Assembly: GCF_032248455.1 (NCBI RefSeq)
Contig: NZ_JAVTTP010000001.1
Coordinates: forward strand, 2,416,501 to 2,480,500
Length of the DNA: 64,000 bases
Source: Pricia mediterranea
Lineage (GTDB): Bacteria > Bacteroidota > Bacteroidia > Flavobacteriales > Flavobacteriaceae
Reading direction: 5' to 3'
In this document: piece after piece, positions 8,896 to 18,604 of the stretch
How positions within the stretch are numbered: the first letter of the stretch is position 1
Layout: every line of letters begins with the position of its first letter
Made by a program: the position numbers and the translations under genes
Notes under the pieces: model-generated
Seen by the model: only the letters and a program-made list of their open reading frames with translations
Databases searched by the model: none
Told to the model about the DNA's origin: nothing

Positions 8896-9642
8896 ATGAA
8901 ATTAAACTTGAAAATATGGCGTCAGAAAGATGCCAAGTCCAAAGGAGAAATGAAAGACTACCCTATCAATGGGATTGAGGGAGACATGTCGTTTTTGGAA
9001 ATGTTGGACGTCTTGAACGAAGAGCTTATCAATAAGGGCGAAGAGCCCGTACAATTCGATCACGACTGTCGAGAAGGCATTTGTGGGTCTTGTTCATTGC
9101 AGATCAACGGGGAACCGCATGGTCCCGATCGATTGGTTACGACCTGCCAATTGCACATGCGAAAGTTCAATGACGGAGACACCATCGTTATCGAACCGTT
9201 CCGTGCAACGGCCTTTCCTGTAATCAAAGATTTGGTAATAGATCGCAGTGCTTTCGATAGGATACAGCAGGTAGGGGGTTATGTTTCTGTCAACACCTCT
9301 GGTAACACGGTCGATGCGAACGCTACCCCTATTGAAAAAGAAAATGCGGACGATTCGTTTTATGCGGCCACCTGTATCGGGTGCGGCGCTTGTGTCGCCG
9401 CTTGCAAGAATGCCAGTGCGATGCTATTCACTTCCGCCAAGGTATCGCAATTTGCACTGCTGCCCCAAGGTAAGGTCGAGGCTACCGAGCGCGTGCAGAA
9501 CATGGTGCGCCAAATGGATCTCGAAGGTTTTGGGAACTGTACCAATACCGGGGCCTGTGAAGTGGAATGCCCTAAAGGTATTTCCTTGGAGAACATCGCA
9601 AGAATGAACCGCGAGTATTTATCGGCCAACGTAAAGGGGTAA
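8896..9642 (+). CDS. sdhB: Succinate dehydrogenase iron-sulfur subunit
   Basis: The 248-aa electron-transfer subunit of complex II, linking SdhA flavin to the membrane quinone site. The N-terminal plant-type 2Fe-2S domain has CREGICGSC and a later Cys in LVTTC. The C-terminal domain has [11 protein letters not shown] (4Fe-4S ligands) and the further clusters of Cys in [17 protein letters not shown]. The order and spacing are those of fumarate reductase/succinate dehydrogenase iron-sulfur proteins. It is the last gene of sdhCAB, and a rho-independent terminator begins 28 nt after its stop codon. Confidence 0.96.
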   Translation: MKLNLKIWRQKDAKSKGEMKDYPINGIEGDMSFLEMLDVLNEELINKGEEPVQFDHDCREGICGSCSLQINGEPHGPDRLVTTCQLHMRKFNDGDTIVIEPFRATAFPVIKDLVIDRSAFDRIQQVGGYVSVNTSGNTVDANATPIEKENADDSFYAATCIGCGACVAACKNASAMLFTSAKVSQFALLPQGKVEATERVQNMVRQMDLEGFGNCTNTGACEVECPKGISLENIARMNREYLSANVKG

Positions 9643-9669
9643 CACGGACCCGAACTCAATAGTAAAACC

Positions 9670-9705
9670 AATCCCAAATTCCGACGTATGGAGTTTGGGA
9701 TTTTT
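9670..9705 (+). terminator. Rho-independent terminator of sdhCAB
   Basis: AATCCCAAATTCC (9670-9682) pairs with GGAGTTTGGGATT (9690-9702) with one mismatch, followed by a run of T. It sits directly after sdhB. Confidence 0.85.
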
Positions 9706-9755
9706 CTTGACATTTGCTTAACAAGGTTTCTGAAGGGCTTTCCTTATTTTTAAAA

Positions 9756-10232
9756 ATGCCCAAAGATTATTCCGAAAAGCGCATCAAGGTTCCCCGTTTT
9801 AACGAAGAATCGGGTTTTTATACTACCCCGAAGCGCTCCAAGATAATGAGCAAAATAAGGGGCAGGAACACCAAGCCCGAACTCGCTTTTCGAAAAGCCC
9901 TGTACGCATCGGGATACCGATATCGTATCGACTACAAAAAGTTGATCGGCAAGCCCGACATCCTCTTAAAAAAGTATAAAACTGCCATTTTTATCGATGG
10001 GGAATACTGGCACGGCCATAACTGGTCGGAACGAAAACCCAAGGTCAAAACCAATCGGGAATTCTGGATCGCCAAGATAGAACGCAACATGCAGCGCGAT
10101 CGAGAGGTAAACGAAGAACTGCGGCGTTTAGGATATACCGTTTTTCGATTTTGGGAATCCGAAATCAAAAAGGAACTCGAAACTTGCCTACGCGAGGTCA
10201 TTGACCACCTAAAGTCGGTGCAAACGCGTTAA
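9756..10232 (+). CDS. vsr: Very short patch repair endonuclease (Vsr-like)
   Basis: A 158-aa endonuclease of the Vsr family, which nicks DNA 5' of T:G mismatches that arise by deamination of 5-methylcytosine. Family features seen are the N-terminal MSKIRGRNTKPELAFRKAL, the catalytic region GKPDILLKKYKTAIFIDG with the metal-binding Asp, and EYWHGHNW, which normally contributes His residues. The C-terminus VFRFWESEIK is also typical. The longest frame begins at 9714, but the ATG at 9756 (MPKDYSEKR) fits the family better. No cytosine methyltransferase is encoded nearby, so the usual partner must be elsewhere or absent. Confidence 0.88.
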   Translation: MPKDYSEKRIKVPRFNEESGFYTTPKRSKIMSKIRGRNTKPELAFRKALYASGYRYRIDYKKLIGKPDILLKKYKTAIFIDGEYWHGHNWSERKPKVKTNREFWIAKIERNMQRDREVNEELRRLGYTVFRFWESEIKKELETCLREVIDHLKSVQTR

Positions 10233-10372
10233 AATAGGATGGAATACCGCACACTTGGGAGGGCTTTAACCTTTGAAACCCCTTATTTAATAGGGTTTTA
10301 ACGGAGATTGTCGATGATGTAGCTTAGATTGGGGATGAAATTAATCGATAACATTTAAAGATAATAGGATAT

Positions 10373-10918
10373 ATGAAAAGGATAGCAATATTAGCGACAA
10401 ACGGATTTGAGGAGAGTGAATTGAAATCTCCAAAGGAAGCCATGGAAAAGGAAGGTTTTCAGGTAGACATCGTTAGTCCGCAAGCTGGAAAAATCAAAGG
10501 ATGGTCAGACGGGAATTGGTCTAATTCTTACGATGTGGACGAAACCCTGGACAATGTGAAAGCCGACGATTACAATGCTTTAATGTTGCCAGGTGGGGTA
10601 ATAAATCCCGATACCTTGCGACATAATGATAAAGCCTTGACTTTCGTACGCGATTTCTTTAAACAAGAGAAGCCGGTAGCGGCCATCTGTCACGCTCCGT
10701 GGACGCTCATTAGCGCCGATGTGGTAAAAGGTCGAAAGATGACGAGTTATGTGTCGATCAAAGATGACTTAATTAACGCTGGAGCGAATTGGGTGGACGA
10801 AGAAGTAGTAGTAGACCAAGGGTTTGTGACAAGCAGAAATCCAAATGATCTACCGGCCTTTAACGCCAAGCTGATTGAGGAAATTAAGGAAGGTAAGCAC
10901 GAAGAACAGCACGCTTAA
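10373..10918 (+). CDS. DJ-1/PfpI family protein
   Basis: A 181-aa cytoplasmic protein of the DJ-1/PfpI superfamily (type 1 glutamine amidotransferase-like fold), close to general stress protein 18/YfkM-like members. The nucleophile elbow is AAICHAPW with C106 followed by H107; an acidic residue in FEESELKSP supplies the partner Glu. Members act as deglycase-like, chaperone-like or peptidase proteins; the exact activity cannot be read from sequence. It stands alone, followed by a strong terminator. Confidence 0.88.
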   Translation: MKRIAILATNGFEESELKSPKEAMEKEGFQVDIVSPQAGKIKGWSDGNWSNSYDVDETLDNVKADDYNALMLPGGVINPDTLRHNDKALTFVRDFFKQEKPVAAICHAPWTLISADVVKGRKMTSYVSIKDDLINAGANWVDEEVVVDQGFVTSRNPNDLPAFNAKLIEEIKEGKHEEQHA

Positions 10919-10947
10919 TTTAAATAAATCGATAGCACCAAATCTAG

Positions 10948-10981
10948 AAAAGCCATTCCGCCCCCGCGGAGTTGGCTTTTT
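10948..10981 (+). terminator. Rho-independent terminator after the DJ-1/PfpI gene
   Basis: AAAAGCCA-T-TCCGC pairs with GCGGA-GT-TGGCTTTT around a CCCC loop, ending in a T run. The A-rich 5' arm means it may also work on the other strand. Confidence 0.85.
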
Positions 10982-11009
10982 GCTTTCTAAACCTCTAAGG
11001 ATAAATGCT

Positions 11010-11017
11010 TATTTTTG
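11010..11017 (+). promoter_or_regulatory. Putative -7 box for pepP
   Basis: TATTTTTG is an exact -7 match ending 17 nt before the ATG at 11035. It overlaps the longer reading frame, which argues for the downstream start. No good -33 box is seen. Confidence 0.5.
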
Positions 11018-11034
11018 AACAAAGCCCAAAGCCA

Positions 11035-12327
11035 ATGAAATACGAGCAAATTCCCAATTCCCTTTTTACCAAAAACCGCAAGAAATTTAAGGCCCGTATG
11101 AAGCCGAAAAGCATTGCGATTTTTAATTCCAATGATATTTACCCCATCGGTGCCGATAGCGTGCTACCTTTTGAACAGCATCGCGATATTTTCTACTTGA
11201 GCGGGGCCGATCAGGAAGAGTCCATCCTATTGCTTTTTCCGGATGCCTCGGATAAAACTCGTAAGGAAATCCTCTTTGTACGCGAAACCAATGAGCACAT
11301 CGCCATTTGGGAAGGGGAAAAATTGACCAAGGACAAAGCGACCGAGGTTTCGGGTATCGAAACCATCTATTGGCTCAAAGAATTCGATTCGGTTTTTTTT
11401 GACCTGATGACTGAAGCCGAGACCATCTATTTTAATACCAACGAGCATTACCGCCAAGCGGTCGAGACCCAAACCCGGGAAGCCCGTTTTATTCAAAATT
11501 GTAAGCTGAAATTTCCGGCACACCAGGTCGCCAAAAGCAATCCCATTCTACAGGAAATCAGGGGTATAAAAGAACCGGAAGAGCTCGATTTGATGCAAAA
11601 GGCCTGTGATATCACTGAAAAAGGGTTCCGTCGTGTTCTGGAGTTTGTGAAACCGGGAGTATGGGAATACGAGATCGAAGCCGAACTCTTGCACCAGTTC
11701 GTACGAAACCGTTCCAAGGGCTTTGCCTATCCGCCCATCATCGCGTCGGGGAACAATGCCAACGTATTGCATTATCTGGAGAACAATAAACAGTGTCAAG
11801 ACGGCGATATGATTCTAATGGATACCGCGGCGGAATACGCCAATTACTCCAGTGACCTGACCCGTACCATCCCCGTTAACGGCAAGTTCACCAAACGCCA
11901 AAGGCAGGTTTATGAAGCCGTACTCCGAGTGAAAGACGATGCCACGAAAATGCTGGTTCCCGGTACATTATGGGCAGCGTATCATAAAGAAGTCGGTAAG
12001 CTTATCACCTCTGAACTCTTGGGACTCGGGCTGCTCGACAAGGCCGACCTTCAAAACGAGACCGAAGAACATCCCGCCTACAAAAAATACTTTATGCACG
12101 GCACCAGCCATCATATCGGCCTTAATACACATGATTACGGCGCGTTAAAGACGCCTATGAAAGCGAATATGGTGTTTACGGTAGAGCCGGGCATCTATAT
12201 TCCCGATGAGAAGATTGGCGTACGTTTAGAAGATGACGTGGTAATTCAGCACACAGGCGAACCATTTAACTTGATGGCAAATATCCCCATTGAGGTGGAA
12301 GAGATCGAGGAGCTGATGAATGCTTGA
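11035..12327 (+). CDS. pepP: Xaa-Pro aminopeptidase (aminopeptidase P)
   Basis: A 430-aa cytoplasmic metallopeptidase removing the N-terminal residue before proline. The N-terminal creatinase-like domain (about 1-165) precedes the pita-bread catalytic domain. Dinuclear metal ligands are visible: Asp in MDTAAEY and in SSDLTRT, His in HGTSHHIGL, Glu in TVEPGIYIP and Glu in VRLEDDVV. The length fits the PepP group. I moved the start from an in-frame codon at 11005 to the ATG at 11035 because a -7 box lies between them and the protein then begins MKYEQIPNSLF, as expected. It appears monocistronic. Confidence 0.93.
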   Translation: MKYEQIPNSLFTKNRKKFKARMKPKSIAIFNSNDIYPIGADSVLPFEQHRDIFYLSGADQEESILLLFPDASDKTRKEILFVRETNEHIAIWEGEKLTKDKATEVSGIETIYWLKEFDSVFFDLMTEAETIYFNTNEHYRQAVETQTREARFIQNCKLKFPAHQVAKSNPILQEIRGIKEPEELDLMQKACDITEKGFRRVLEFVKPGVWEYEIEAELLHQFVRNRSKGFAYPPIIASGNNANVLHYLENNKQCQDGDMILMDTAAEYANYSSDLTRTIPVNGKFTKRQRQVYEAVLRVKDDATKMLVPGTLWAAYHKEVGKLITSELLGLGLLDKADLQNETEEHPAYKKYFMHGTSHHIGLNTHDYGALKTPMKANMVFTVEPGIYIPDEKIGVRLEDDVVIQHTGEPFNLMANIPIEVEEIEELMNA

Positions 12328-12544
12328 GGCATTGCGCTGTAATCTTGACGATGGAAGCATGCGGCTTATCGATAAAATTGCAGTTCATCGAAAATATGCT
12401 TCTTGCGGAAGGAATTATCCAATAAAAAAGGACATGGTGACGTTAGTTATTTTATAATATGTCCTGATGCGACATTTAATGACCCAAATCTCTTATCTAA
12501 CATCAACGGTTCCCAAGGCCGGAGATGTGCTTAAACCTACCACC

Positions 12545-12763
12545 ATGAAAAAAATATTCTGCAATCTGTTCGGCCATCATTACGCCGTTTCAAAAAAAGT
12601 AACCCTGCACATCAAGGAGTACAAATGCATTCACTGCGGCAAAGAGGTCACTACCGATGTTAGCGGTAACCTATCGACCCTGACTCCGGAACTGGAGGAT
12701 ATCAATAAAACCTTGGAGGATATTTTCCAAAAAAGACACCGGGCCGCCCAACAGGCCGCCTAA
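12545..12763 (+). CDS. Small zinc-ribbon-like protein
   Basis: A 72-aa protein starting MKKIFCNLFGHHYAV, with Cys and His near the N-terminus and CIHCGKEV further on, so a C-H-CxxC zinc site is likely. This resembles DUF1660-type small proteins. The C-terminal half is a charged helix (LEDINKTLEDIFQKRH). A longer frame reaches back to 12467, but the ATG at 12545 gives the compact family form. The function is unknown. The 217-nt gap before it has a weak GGACAT/ATGTCC inverted repeat (12430-12464). Confidence 0.6.
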   Translation: MKKIFCNLFGHHYAVSKKVTLHIKEYKCIHCGKEVTTDVSGNLSTLTPELEDINKTLEDIFQKRHRAAQQAA

Positions 12764-13024
12764 AAAATTATTGCGGTGCCGGAACTTTAAAGTATTCCCG
12801 AAAATTAAACAAGCAGTCTTAATTCCTTACGGTCGTTTGCCCCACGACAGTTTGGTAGAGCCTGCCCTTTTTTCGGGATTTTTTGTTTCTATATTTCTAT
12901 TCAGAATAACGCCACTTTAATCCTATTAAGCTACGCCTTTCCAACCTTTGAACTTTCGTTTTCCGATTCTTACTCCAGCTACCGTCTACATTTCATATCT
13001 TGGCGAAAGAAAAAAACATCGGAT

Positions 13025-13771
13025 ATGAAAAAGCTGATAATCTTTTTAATCGTGATGGGAAACGGCTTGATGGCGCAAAATGTCACCCAGGCCGGCGTAC
13101 ACTCGCATAATGATTACCTACAAAATGTTCCTTTTTGGAAAGCTTATTCCGCTGGGGCCAATTCCATCGAGGCCGATGTGTTTTTGATCGAGAACGACCT
13201 GTACGTGGCGCATACCCGGAAAGAAATAGATACCCTCCGCACTTTGGAGGCACTGTATCTCGAGCCTTTGAAAAAAGCCCTTACCCTGGGTTTCGATGGG
13301 GCAGAAGAACTCGTGTTACTAATCGATATTAAATCAGAACCCTATACTACCCTTCAAACCCTGAACGGTATACTCGAAAATTATCCTTCGATTACCGGCA
13401 GTGATAGGGTAACCATTGCCATTTCCGGCAACCGACCAAAACCTCCGGAATACCTAAACTATCCCAAATATATTTTCTTCGACCATCAGAATTTGCAGCC
13501 TCTCGAGAATCCTGCTATCCTTCAAAAGATAGCTCTTGTCAGCTTGAGCTTCCGGAATTTTTCCGAATGGAGCGGAGAAGGCGCAATGACATCGGAAGAC
13601 CGTAAAAGGATTATTGCTGTCATTGAAAAAGCCCACGACTTTAACAAACCCTTCCGTTTCTGGGCTACACCGGACTCCAAATCCGCTTGGAAGGCTTTTG
13701 TTGATTTGGGAGTGGATTTTATTAATACGGATAAGCCGATGGAATGCATTAAATTTTTAGATACGCTTTAA
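13025..13771 (+). CDS. Exported PI-PLC/GDPD-like phosphodiesterase
   Basis: A 248-aa exported protein with a signal peptide (MKKLIIFLIVMGNGLMAQ) and a TIM-barrel of the phosphatidylinositol-phospholipase C/glycerophosphodiester phosphodiesterase superfamily. Visible catalytic elements are HSHNDY near residue 27, IEADVFL (Glu-x-Asp metal site), VAHTRKE and LLIDIKSE. The C-terminus FINTDKP is the usual last strand. Bacteroidetes have many such proteins, and the substrate (phosphodiester of a lipid headgroup or other) is unknown. A near-consensus -7 box TATCTTGG is at 12996-13003. The gene stands alone before the susCD pair. Confidence 0.82.
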   Translation: MKKLIIFLIVMGNGLMAQNVTQAGVHSHNDYLQNVPFWKAYSAGANSIEADVFLIENDLYVAHTRKEIDTLRTLEALYLEPLKKALTLGFDGAEELVLLIDIKSEPYTTLQTLNGILENYPSITGSDRVTIAISGNRPKPPEYLNYPKYIFFDHQNLQPLENPAILQKIALVSLSFRNFSEWSGEGAMTSEDRKRIIAVIEKAHDFNKPFRFWATPDSKSAWKAFVDLGVDFINTDKPMECIKFLDTL

Positions 13772-13860
13772 TATAGATAATATCTCGGTTCTATATTTTA
13801 GGTGTCCATGAAAATTTAGTACATTCACGGAGTAAATGACAATCAATCAAGCCTTACTAT

Positions 13861-16830
13861 ATGAAAAATGCAAAATTGACCTTGCTTATCGCAGGGCTGC
13901 TATTGGTTGGTACCGCTTGGGCGCAGACCACGGTAACCGGCACCGTTACCGATCCGGAAAATGTGCCCTTGCCGGGAGCCACAGTAGTTGAAAAAGGGAC
14001 GACCAACGGAACAACCACGGATTTTGATGGAAATTTTGCAATCGATGTCGGGGACGGGGCCGTTTTAGAAGTCTCCTATTTGGGCTATTCAAGTACGGAA
14101 GAGCCAGTTGCAGGACAAACCACCTTGAGGATACAGTTGCAGGAAGACGCCACCCAACTCGAAGACGTAGTGGTCGTAGGCTATGGTACGCAAAAGAAAT
14201 CAGACGTGACCGGTTCCATCGGTTCCATTAAAAGCGAGGACTTTAATAAGGGAGTGGTCGCCAACCCTGGGCAATTGGTCCAAGGTAAAATATCGGGCGT
14301 CAATGTTACCGCGGTCAGTGGCGAGCCGGGTGCCGCGCAAAATATTGTTATCCGAGGACTCGGGAGTTTCCGTTCGGGCACGACCCCGCTTTTTGTGGTC
14401 GATGGTTTTGTTATAGATAATACATCCACGGGGGTGGCCTCGAACCCATTGAATTTTATCAATCCGCAGGATATTGAATCGATCGATGTACTGAAGGATG
14501 CCTCCGCTGCCGCAATTTACGGGGCCCGGGCCGCTAATGGGGTGATTGCGATTACCACTAAAAAAGGAATGGCCGGCAAGACCGAAATGAACCTCTCCGT
14601 ATCGACCGCCTTTTCAACTTTTGCCAATAAGGTCGATGTGTTCGGGGCCGATGAGTTCAGGGAGCAGGTGACGGCCATCGGAGGCAACTTGCAGGATGGC
14701 GGCGCGGATACCGACTGGCAGGATGCCCTGACACGGACCGGCATTTCCAAAAATGTCAACTTCTCCATGGGCGGGGGAGCCCCCGATAAGTTTTCCTATT
14801 ATGTATCCACTGGCGTCGACGACCAAGAGGGGGTATTGGAAAACAGTTCGCTGACTCGCTATTCCGGGCGGGTCAACCTGAACCAAAAGGCCTTGGACGG
14901 CCGTTTGAACGTAGATATTAATCTGACCGCTTCAAGAACTGAAAACGATAGGCCCGATATCGGGGCTATAGTATCCGATATGCTCCAGTTGAATCCGACC
15001 ATACCAGCCTTTACCAATGGACAACCGACCTTGTTCGATGATCGGCTGAACCCGGTGGTCCGTAACCGCATCTATAAAGATTTTACCAATAGCAACCGTA
15101 TTCTGGCCAACATTTCACCTTCTTTGGAAATTGTGGAGGGATTGACCTATAAATTGAATCTCGGTGTTGACTACTCCTCTACAGATCGAGATGTACAGCA
15201 GACACCCTATGCATTGCTGGAAGGTCTGGACGAGGGCACTTTACAGACGACGTTTACCCGCAATAGAAATACCTTGATCGAAAACACCCTGACCTACAAT
15301 GTTTCCAAAGGCGTGCACAACATTACCTTTTTAATCGGACATTCGTACCAAGACATCTATTTTCAACAGAAACGGTTCGAGCTGGAGGGGTTCGCGGATA
15401 ATGACATCGAACCCCGGTTTCAAGATCAGCTGAGCAGTCAAGAGAATCCTACCAGTCTGAACTCCGTCGCCGAGAAAAACGAATTGCAGTCCTACTTCGG
15501 TAGATTGAACTACGGGTACAATGAGAAGTATTTGATAACGGCGACCATGAGGGCGGACGGTTCCTCGAAATTCGGAGCGAATAACGAATACGGTTATTTT
15601 CCATCGGTAGCCTTGGCTTGGAATATTAATAAGGAAGATTTTATGGCCGACAACACTGTTTTCAACACCTTGAAGTTACGGGCCAGTTGGGGCCAGACCG
15701 GTAATCAAGAGGGCATCGATAACAAGGTCACCTTGGCCAGTTACGTTGACAGCAAGGCGGATAACGATACGTACCCCCTAAGTCCGAGTGCCACCACTTC
15801 CGATGGTTATCCCTTTGGAACCGTGCCCGTGCGTACCGCGAACCCCAACCTACAGTGGGAAGTCGCTACACAGATGAATGTCGGGCTGGATTTCGGACTG
15901 ATGAACAATAGGTTAACGGGTACCTTGAACTATTTTGACAAGGTTACGAGCAAGGTGGTATTGCTATCGAATCGGATAGATCCCATACAGCCCACTGAAA
16001 AAATATGGACGAACATTCCCGAATTGGAAATACATAATTCCGGAGTAGAATTCTCTTTGGACTATAATACGCAGATCGGGGAGGACTTCTTTATGAATCT
16101 TGGCGGCAACATCACATTTATCGATAACGAGGTGGCCAACTCCCCTTTTCAAATTATAACCACGGGCCAGGCCCAGGGTGCGGGGCAGACCGGGGCTACG
16201 ATAAATGGGTATCTCAACGGGGAGCCTGCCGGTACGTTCTATATGAAGGAGTTTATCGGAATAGGTGCCGATGGGCTGAACCAATTTCGCGATGTCAACG
16301 GCGATGGCGAGTCTTTAGACGATGATCGAATTCCCGTGGGAACGGCACAGCCCGAACTTATTTATGCCATCAACCTGGGTTTCAACTATAAAAATTTTGA
16401 CCTAGGTTTGAATTTCAACGGAATAGCGGGCACCAAAGTGTACAATCATACGGCCATGAGCCTATTCAGCAAGAGTCAGCTCAACCAAAGCCTGAACACC
16501 ACAGATTTTGCCATACAGTTTCCCGATGAGGATATCAGCAATTCCAACGAGGTATCCACCCGCTATTTGGAAGATGGCAGTTTTCTGCGATTGAACAATG
16601 CCACTTTGGGATATAACCTAGATACCCAGAACATGGGTCTCAGCGACTTGGTCAAACAAATACGGTTTACCCTTACCGGTCAAAACCTTTTTGTGATCAC
16701 GGATTATACCGGATTCGATCCCGAAGTCAATACCGGTAACGAAATAGACGGTATTCAAACCTTTGGTATCGACCGGTTTACCTATCCGTCTCCCCGCACA
16801 CTGGTGGTAAGCTTAAACGTAACTTTTTAA
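13861..16830 (+). CDS. SusC/RagA TonB-linked outer membrane receptor
   Basis: A 989-aa TonB-dependent outer-membrane transporter for oligosaccharides or other nutrients. In order: signal peptide ending near AWAQ (about 21), carboxypeptidase-D-like regulatory domain (about 23-100, VTGTVTDPENVPLPGATV), SusC signature at its end (LEDVVVVGYGTQKK), plug (about 110-230, with VLKDASAAAIYGARAANGV) and a 22-strand barrel to a C-terminal VVSLNVTF. It is followed after 16 nt by the SusD partner. The neighbouring uronate isomerase and TRAP operon suggest a uronic-acid-containing substrate, but the two units face each other and common control is not shown. Confidence 0.95.
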   Translation: MKNAKLTLLIAGLLLVGTAWAQTTVTGTVTDPENVPLPGATVVEKGTTNGTTTDFDGNFAIDVGDGAVLEVSYLGYSSTEEPVAGQTTLRIQLQEDATQLEDVVVVGYGTQKKSDVTGSIGSIKSEDFNKGVVANPGQLVQGKISGVNVTAVSGEPGAAQNIVIRGLGSFRSGTTPLFVVDGFVIDNTSTGVASNPLNFINPQDIESIDVLKDASAAAIYGARAANGVIAITTKKGMAGKTEMNLSVSTAFSTFANKVDVFGADEFREQVTAIGGNLQDGGADTDWQDALTRTGISKNVNFSMGGGAPDKFSYYVSTGVDDQEGVLENSSLTRYSGRVNLNQKALDGRLNVDINLTASRTENDRPDIGAIVSDMLQLNPTIPAFTNGQPTLFDDRLNPVVRNRIYKDFTNSNRILANISPSLEIVEGLTYKLNLGVDYSSTDRDVQQTPYALLEGLDEGTLQTTFTRNRNTLIENTLTYNVSKGVHNITFLIGHSYQDIYFQQKRFELEGFADNDIEPRFQDQLSSQENPTSLNSVAEKNELQSYFGRLNYGYNEKYLITATMRADGSSKFGANNEYGYFPSVALAWNINKEDFMADNTVFNTLKLRASWGQTGNQEGIDNKVTLASYVDSKADNDTYPLSPSATTSDGYPFGTVPVRTANPNLQWEVATQMNVGLDFGLMNNRLTGTLNYFDKVTSKVVLLSNRIDPIQPTEKIWTNIPELEIHNSGVEFSLDYNTQIGEDFFMNLGGNITFIDNEVANSPFQIITTGQAQGAGQTGATINGYLNGEPAGTFYMKEFIGIGADGLNQFRDVNGDGESLDDDRIPVGTAQPELIYAINLGFNYKNFDLGLNFNGIAGTKVYNHTAMSLFSKSQLNQSLNTTDFAIQFPDEDISNSNEVSTRYLEDGSFLRLNNATLGYNLDTQNMGLSDLVKQIRFTLTGQNLFVITDYTGFDPEVNTGNEIDGIQTFGIDRFTYPSPRTLVVSLNVTF

Positions 16831-16846
16831 ATAAAATTGATTCGCA

Positions 16847-18604
16847 ATGAAGAATAAATTGATAATTTCAATTTTGATGCTGGCCACTTTTCTGAATTGG
16901 AACTGTACCGACCTAGACGAGGAATTAATCGATGAATCCCTGACCGGATCTCAGGCGGAGGTCGTCAGTGGAGCCATTGCGCCCGCTTATGGCTATGTGT
17001 CCTGGACCTGGCGACACACGAATTTTTACGGCTTGCAACTGATTCCCTCCGATGAGGCCATACTGCCCTATCGGGGCGGAACCGATTGGTTCGACGGGGG
17101 TAAATACCTAGCGGCCCATGCCCATAATTTTACACCCACCAACGATTTAGTGGCCAGTGGGTGGAACCAATTGACGACCAATATTTCCCGAACTCTGGCG
17201 GCCATCGAAACTTTGCGGCCCTTGGCAGACGAGGGAGATGCCGAAGCGGAAGGGGCCTTGTATGAAATGATCGCTCTTAGAGCCTATTTGAATTTGTTGC
17301 TTTTAGACAGCTGGGGCCTCGTTCTCGAAAAAGAATCCGCAGGCCAAGAACTATCAACGGTGCTCAAGACCCAGGAAGCCATCGACTATATACGAAACGA
17401 ACTGTTGTCGGTAGTCGATGTCATCAATACCGATCGAGGGCCGGGCCGAATGACCCAATCGGCCGTTTGGGGCCTGTTGGCGCGGTTGCACCTGAACGCG
17501 GCCGTATATCGCGCCCCTTACGGTACCCCCGACTTTACCCAAGAAGATATGGACAAGGTCATTGAGTATACCGATAACATCATCAATTCGGGGAGTTTTT
17601 CGCTCTCCCCCGAATATTTTGATTTGTTCAACGATGATAACAACGGCAATCCGGAACTCATATTTGCCTTGGATCAGCGCGGAGTGTTGGAAAGGGAGCA
17701 CAGCCGGTGGGCGTACTGGTCCATTGCTGGATCTATGTTCCCCAGACCGGAATACCCCAGCGCCGACGGTACCGACGGCCCGGCAATTACGCCCGATTTT
17801 TATCGGACTTGGGTAGATGCCTATGGAGATGTCGATCCCGCCGATGCCGATGCCCGGTTTTATAAAAGGAATACTCTAGTGCCCGAAGAACAGCTGCAAG
17901 ACCTTGCCAATCGCCAGCCTCTCGTCGCCACTGAGACCGAGGACAGTTATTACTGTGTTGAACCGGTTTCCTTTGAAATGGATAGGGGCATTCTACGGGG
18001 CATCCAATGGGGTCCCCGAAAAGATGAAAGTGGCGAATTCATAACCTGTGACGACGGGGTCAGAATTTATCCCATAGTGCAGCGTAAGGGAAACGGACCT
18101 GACCGTGACGTGGGTTACGTCGACCATACCTTGGAGGTCAACTTCAGCAATGAAGGATCCTTGCATAACACGGGCTATAGGTGCTCTAAATATCAGTTTA
18201 GCCGTACATCCGATGATGGAAATAATTTTAGCAGTGTCGACCTCGTATTGATGCGGCTGGCCGAAATTTATTTGATGCGTGCCGAGGCTCAGATGAGAAA
18301 TGGCGATGTTGCGGGTGCCCTGGCGGATGTAAATGTGGTACGGACCTCAAGGAATGCCCGTCCGGACCAAACTCCCGCCGCCCTAGAGACCATGAACTTG
18401 GATATTCTGTACCGCGAACGGGGTTTCGAGCTGTACTGGGAAGGCTTCCGCAGGGGTGACCAAATCCGTTTCGGCACCTATGAAGATACCTGGACGAACA
18501 AGACCGACTCCGATGTCAACAAAAGGCTCTTTCCGATTCCACAGAGCGTAGTGGACGCCGCTTCTGGTACAGCGGGCTTCCTGGAGCAGAACCCGGGATA
18601 TTAA
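16847..18604 (+). CDS. SusD/RagB surface glycan-binding lipoprotein
   Basis: A 585-aa lipoprotein that caps the preceding SusC barrel at the cell surface and delivers ligand. A lipoprotein signal peptide ends at FLNWNC (C20). The SusD fold is recognisable from the TPR-like helices and the C-terminal element IYLMRAEAQMRNGDVAGALADV followed by ILYRERGFELYWEGFRRGDQIRF, split here across a gap. Its stop codon overlaps the stop of the convergent dctM gene by 3 nt, so no independent terminator fits between them. Confidence 0.95.
   Translation: MKNKLIISILMLATFLNWNCTDLDEELIDESLTGSQAEVVSGAIAPAYGYVSWTWRHTNFYGLQLIPSDEAILPYRGGTDWFDGGKYLAAHAHNFTPTNDLVASGWNQLTTNISRTLAAIETLRPLADEGDAEAEGALYEMIALRAYLNLLLLDSWGLVLEKESAGQELSTVLKTQEAIDYIRNELLSVVDVINTDRGPGRMTQSAVWGLLARLHLNAAVYRAPYGTPDFTQEDMDKVIEYTDNIINSGSFSLSPEYFDLFNDDNNGNPELIFALDQRGVLEREHSRWAYWSIAGSMFPRPEYPSADGTDGPAITPDFYRTWVDAYGDVDPADADARFYKRNTLVPEEQLQDLANRQPLVATETEDSYYCVEPVSFEMDRGILRGIQWGPRKDESGEFITCDDGVRIYPIVQRKGNGPDRDVGYVDHTLEVNFSNEGSLHNTGYRCSKYQFSRTSDDGNNFSSVDLVLMRLAEIYLMRAEAQMRNGDVAGALADVNVVRTSRNARPDQTPAALETMNLDILYRERGFELYWEGFRRGDQIRFGTYEDTWTNKTDSDVNKRLFPIPQSVVDAASGTAGFLEQNPGY

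Noticed and set aside
11005-11034. Longer N-terminus for pepP
   Set aside because: A consensus -7 box at 11010-11017 lies within it, and the family start matches the ATG at 11035.
12430-12464. GGACAT/ATGTCC inverted repeat as a terminator of pepP
   Set aside because: The loop is 23 nt, the stem only 6 bp and there is no T tract.
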